Assembly (NCBI RefSeq): GCF_020379485.1
Contig: NC_063446.1
Location: 13,997,597 to 14,061,596, forward strand
DNA length: 64,000 nt
From: Brassica napus
Taxonomy: Eukaryota; Streptophyta; Magnoliopsida; Brassicales; Brassicaceae
Reading direction: 5' to 3'
Positions 61,294 to 64,000 of the stretch are shown here, piece by piece (within the stretch, counting starts at the first letter, position 1; every line of letters starts with the position of its first letter). Both the position numbers and the translations under genes were made by a program. The notes beneath the pieces are model-generated. The model was not told the DNA's origin and ran no database searches. It was given only the letters and a program-made list of their open reading frames with translations.

Positions 61294-62030
61294 ATGGCGA
61301 GTTTACTAGATAAAGCAAAAGATTTCGTGGCTGATAAACTCGCCGGGGTTCCTAAACCGGAGGGTTCGGTTACGGACGTCGACCTTAAAGACGTGAACCG
61401 TGACTCCGTCGAGTACTTAGCCAAAGTTTCAGTCACCAATCCTTACGGTCACGCGATTCCGATCTGCGAGCTCAATTTCACTATTCACAGCGCTGGCCGG
61501 TAAAACCCATCCTTCTCGTTTGATCTTAATATTTCTTCGGTTTCCATTTAGATGTTTTGATTTTTCAGTTTATTATTATAAATGAATTATAAAGGACCCA
61601 TAATAATAAACTGAAGTGTTTTTAGTTTGAAAATTTGTATTCATATATAGCGTTTTGTATTTGTACGTTGAATAAAACTTGTTACAAAAGTAGAAGTGTT
61701 TATAGTTTGAAATACGAGTTCTATTATGTAAACGCTAATAGAAGTGTAATCTAATGATCATTATGATAAAAAACTGATAGGGAAATTGGAAAGGGGAAGA
61801 TACCGGACCCTGGTTCACTGAAAGCAAAGGACATGACGGTTCTTGATGTTCCGATCGTAGTGTCGTATAGTATACTGTTCAACTTGGCTCGAGACGTTGG
61901 TGCGGACTGGGACATTGACTATTTGCTCGAAATAGGTCTCTCCATTGATCTTCCTGTTCTCGGGGATTTTACTATTCCGGTTACCAGCAAGGGCGAAATC
62001 AAACTCCCTACTTTTAAAGACTACTTCTGA
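61294..62030 (+). CDS. LEA14: LEA14-type (group 2, WHy-domain) protein
   Basis: Cytosolic late-embryogenesis-abundant protein induced by drought, salt and light. Exons 61,294-61,499 and 61,781-62,030 (intron GT 61,500 to AG 61,780) give 151 residues, the family length. It starts MASLLDKAKDFVADKLAG. The WHy/LEA_2 beta fold follows: VDLKDVNRDSVEYLAKVSVT NPYGHAIPICELNF, KIPDPGSLKAKDMTVLDVP, IVVSYSILFNLARDVGADWD IDY, and the end GEIKLPTFKDYF. It faces the convergent PIPK11 3' end about 180 bp away, as At1g01470 lies beside At1g01460. Intact. Confidence 0.95.
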
Positions 62031-62208
62031 GTCAACTTTACGCTGTTAAAAACAAAACAAAAACAAATATCGTTTGTACTAGTGATAAAATGTAATAACT
62101 AATAAGTGTGGTTTGCCTATAAAATCATTAAATATCTTTTTTAATGTATGTTTTTATTCATACAGTTAATAAATCAAAGTTTAAAACTAATAAATGAAAA
62201 TTTGGAAG

Positions 62209-63945
62209 TTAATATGAATGATAAGGATGATCTTCTTCTGGTAAGAAGATCTGAGAGACGAAGCCTTGGAATCGAGAAGAGTATGTCTTGGGATGGACAG
62301 CTGAGACTGTCTTAGAGCTGTATTGAATAGACTTGTAACAATGTTCAATGCGTTTCCTCACACCATAGTCTTGGAAGATGTCTATAATCCCAAGATATAA
62401 GATTACGTCATACCATTCCTCTTCTTCGCTAATGTTCTTGCCCACAACACTCCCTGATTCTCCTCTCTCGATTCTTCGTGCTCGTCCCGGTATCTTCATC
62501 CCGAAGTTTGTGCTTGAGCTGCAACAAACACACAATCATCATAAGCGTACTGTGGTCTAGTATGGTAAAAACTGAACGCAAGAAGAAGATATTATCATGG
62601 ATTGTTTACCTGTTTTGGAAGATGTCGGTGAATTTTGGTATGGAAGCAATGCTTCCTTGTGAAGAATCAGAAGCTTTGGTTGGTGCTGGACTGGGACTTA
62701 TGCTTGCTACTGATTCTATCACTGAGTTCTCACTGTCAACTGAATCTGCAATAATGAATACATTGAACATCTCCCCATGTTATATATAGCACGACAGGCT
62801 TCTCTCTACAGTTAATTTAGATTAGGGACGGATTTAAAGATCACCTCTGCTCGGAGTGCATGAATACATTGTTGAAGATCTATCTGGAGAGTTTGAGGCT
62901 GTCTTCATCAGCTTGGAACTATTGCTGTCAACAGAGCCTTCAAGATTGACAGTTTCATATATTATTTCCTACAGTAATAAAAAAGCAAAAGAAGAATGGT
63001 TATGATAGGGGATGATGTTTACCTCGTGATGTGAAGCTGTCGTATACAAGGCTTAATCCATCAACTGAACCTGTGATCAAATAAAACCCGATCATCGACT
63101 TAAAAATAAATAAATTAAGATATGAAGTCTCTTTTATCACTTATAGGAAGGGATGCTTAATTCAGCCACCTTGACATGAGCATTTCACTTGTAAACCAAG
63201 CATTAAGCTGTAATCCATTATCCCTTCATCTTCCAAAAGTTCACAGTCTAGCTTTGTTTGCCTGCGCGACGACAAATTTGGGTCATAGAAATGAAAATCA
63301 AGGTCGGTATCCTTCAAAATGGTTTTATCTCTCACTTTGATCTTTTTGTTAGTTCGGCCTTGTGATGAACCTTTTAGATCATAGACCTTGTTCATAAAAA
63401 CATCTGATTGCAGTATGTTTGACATGACGACAAAATATATCTGCTTACGGAGGAAAGAAACAGAACAAGTAGAGAAGATTGATTTTAAGCAAATATAGTT
63501 CTAAGCCAAAACAAACATCCCCAAATGATTTTAAAATAAATAAATAAAAATTTAAAAACTATTTCTGTTTGATATATGTTACCTTAACACCTCCAATAGG
63601 TTTGAGAGAATGAGCTCCATAGTTCTTAGACAACAAGGTTGTCCTGTTTTTATGAATATGTCGGTAGTAGCCAGGCAGCATCTCTAGTATGACCTACATG
63701 AGAAATATTTTTCATAACGAAAACGAGATCACTCAGGCCTTTTTTTTAATAAAAAAAAGGAGAGGAAAACAAAGATTTGTACCTTGATTTCGGATTTGCG
63801 AAGAATCTTAATGAGAAAGCGGTCATCTTTGGAGAGAAGAAACATATGGCCAACTTTCCCGGAAGAAAGCTTCCTCAATGTCTCATCATTGCAGATGGAT
63901 TTCATGTATTCAGCATGATTAATATCCTCAAGCTCTTGCACAAGC
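62209..63945 (-). CDS. PIPK11: Phosphatidylinositol-4-phosphate 5-kinase (PIPK11 type), 3' part
   Basis: Makes PI(4,5)P2 at membranes. Eight exons visible, the gene entering from the right edge: 63,945-63,783; 63,693-63,583; 63,440-63,170; 63,070-63,023; 62,968-62,845; 62,745-62,610; 62,518-62,209 and at least one outside the window. They encode KLSSGKVGHMFLLSKDDRFL IKILRKSEIK, MLPGYYRHIHKNRTTLLSKN YG, VYDLKGSSQGR, the signature IMDYSLMLG, a Ser-rich insert spread over three small exons, and the C-terminal specificity loop (LGIIDIFQDYGVRKRIEHCY KSIQY). The seven listed exons keep frame. No N-terminal MORN repeats can be judged. Neighbour LEA14 supports At1g01460, a pollen-expressed short subfamily. 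Confidence 0.92.
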
Positions 63946-64000
63946 CTACAAAAGTAAAAAAAGAAAAAGAAAAAACAACAAAACTAAATATCCCTCCCTG

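Overview
The window is plant nuclear DNA from the Brassicaceae, most likely Brassica or a close relative. It is AT-rich and its genes have introns. Every recognisable gene matches an Arabidopsis gene: RPS26, EXPA8, NGATHA3, a DCL1 remnant, LHY, RPP1, MPK11, LEA14 and PIPK11. Arabidopsis locus assignments and gene orders are from memory and were not searched. A run of exactly 1000 N (9332-10331) is an assembly gap.

Gene layout. The left end (1-2.9 kb) holds RPS26 and EXPA8, which are neighbours near At2g40590-At2g40610. From 12 kb rightward the genes follow the tip of Arabidopsis chromosome 1: NGA3 (At1g01030), a 171-bp relic of DCL1 (At1g01040), LHY (At1g01060) and RPP1 (At1g01100). The order then jumps to MPK11 (At1g01560) and runs backwards to LEA14 (At1g01470) and PIPK11 (At1g01460). 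So the window contains a synteny-block junction, strong gene loss and an apparent inversion. The intact genes are unrelated housekeeping, clock, development and stress genes. They do not form a pathway.

Mobile DNA fills the rest. At 3.7-4.3 kb there is a foldback element with telomere-like repeats. At 4.6-9.3 kb there is a coding-free Copia-type element running into the gap. From 16,681 to 28,350 lies an old LTR element. A 7.2-kb CACTA transposon (16,841-24,079) sits inside one of its LTRs, and the other LTR preserves the pre-insertion site. A TIR element at 33.3-35.4 kb carries intron-containing fragments of CPP1 and CYP97B3. Further fragments of RADA (38 kb), an RPA-like OB-fold gene (45.4 kb) and HBS1 (46-49 kb, split by a solo LTR) lie downstream. 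Three 5'-truncated LINE insertions and one ultra-short one keep perfect target-site duplications. Two nested Stowaway-like MITEs are at 40.2-40.7 kb and a Helitron 3' end is at 52.9 kb. A young Copia element (54,039-60,736; 251-bp LTRs, TSD AAACT) is broken only by a 521-bp hAT-like MITE inserted in its pol.

No CRISPR array, operon or intact tRNA/rRNA gene was seen. The most notable features are the cluster of captured gene fragments, the DCL1 relic beside nested transposons with a paralogous empty site, and a frameshift that replaces the conserved C-terminus of NGA3.
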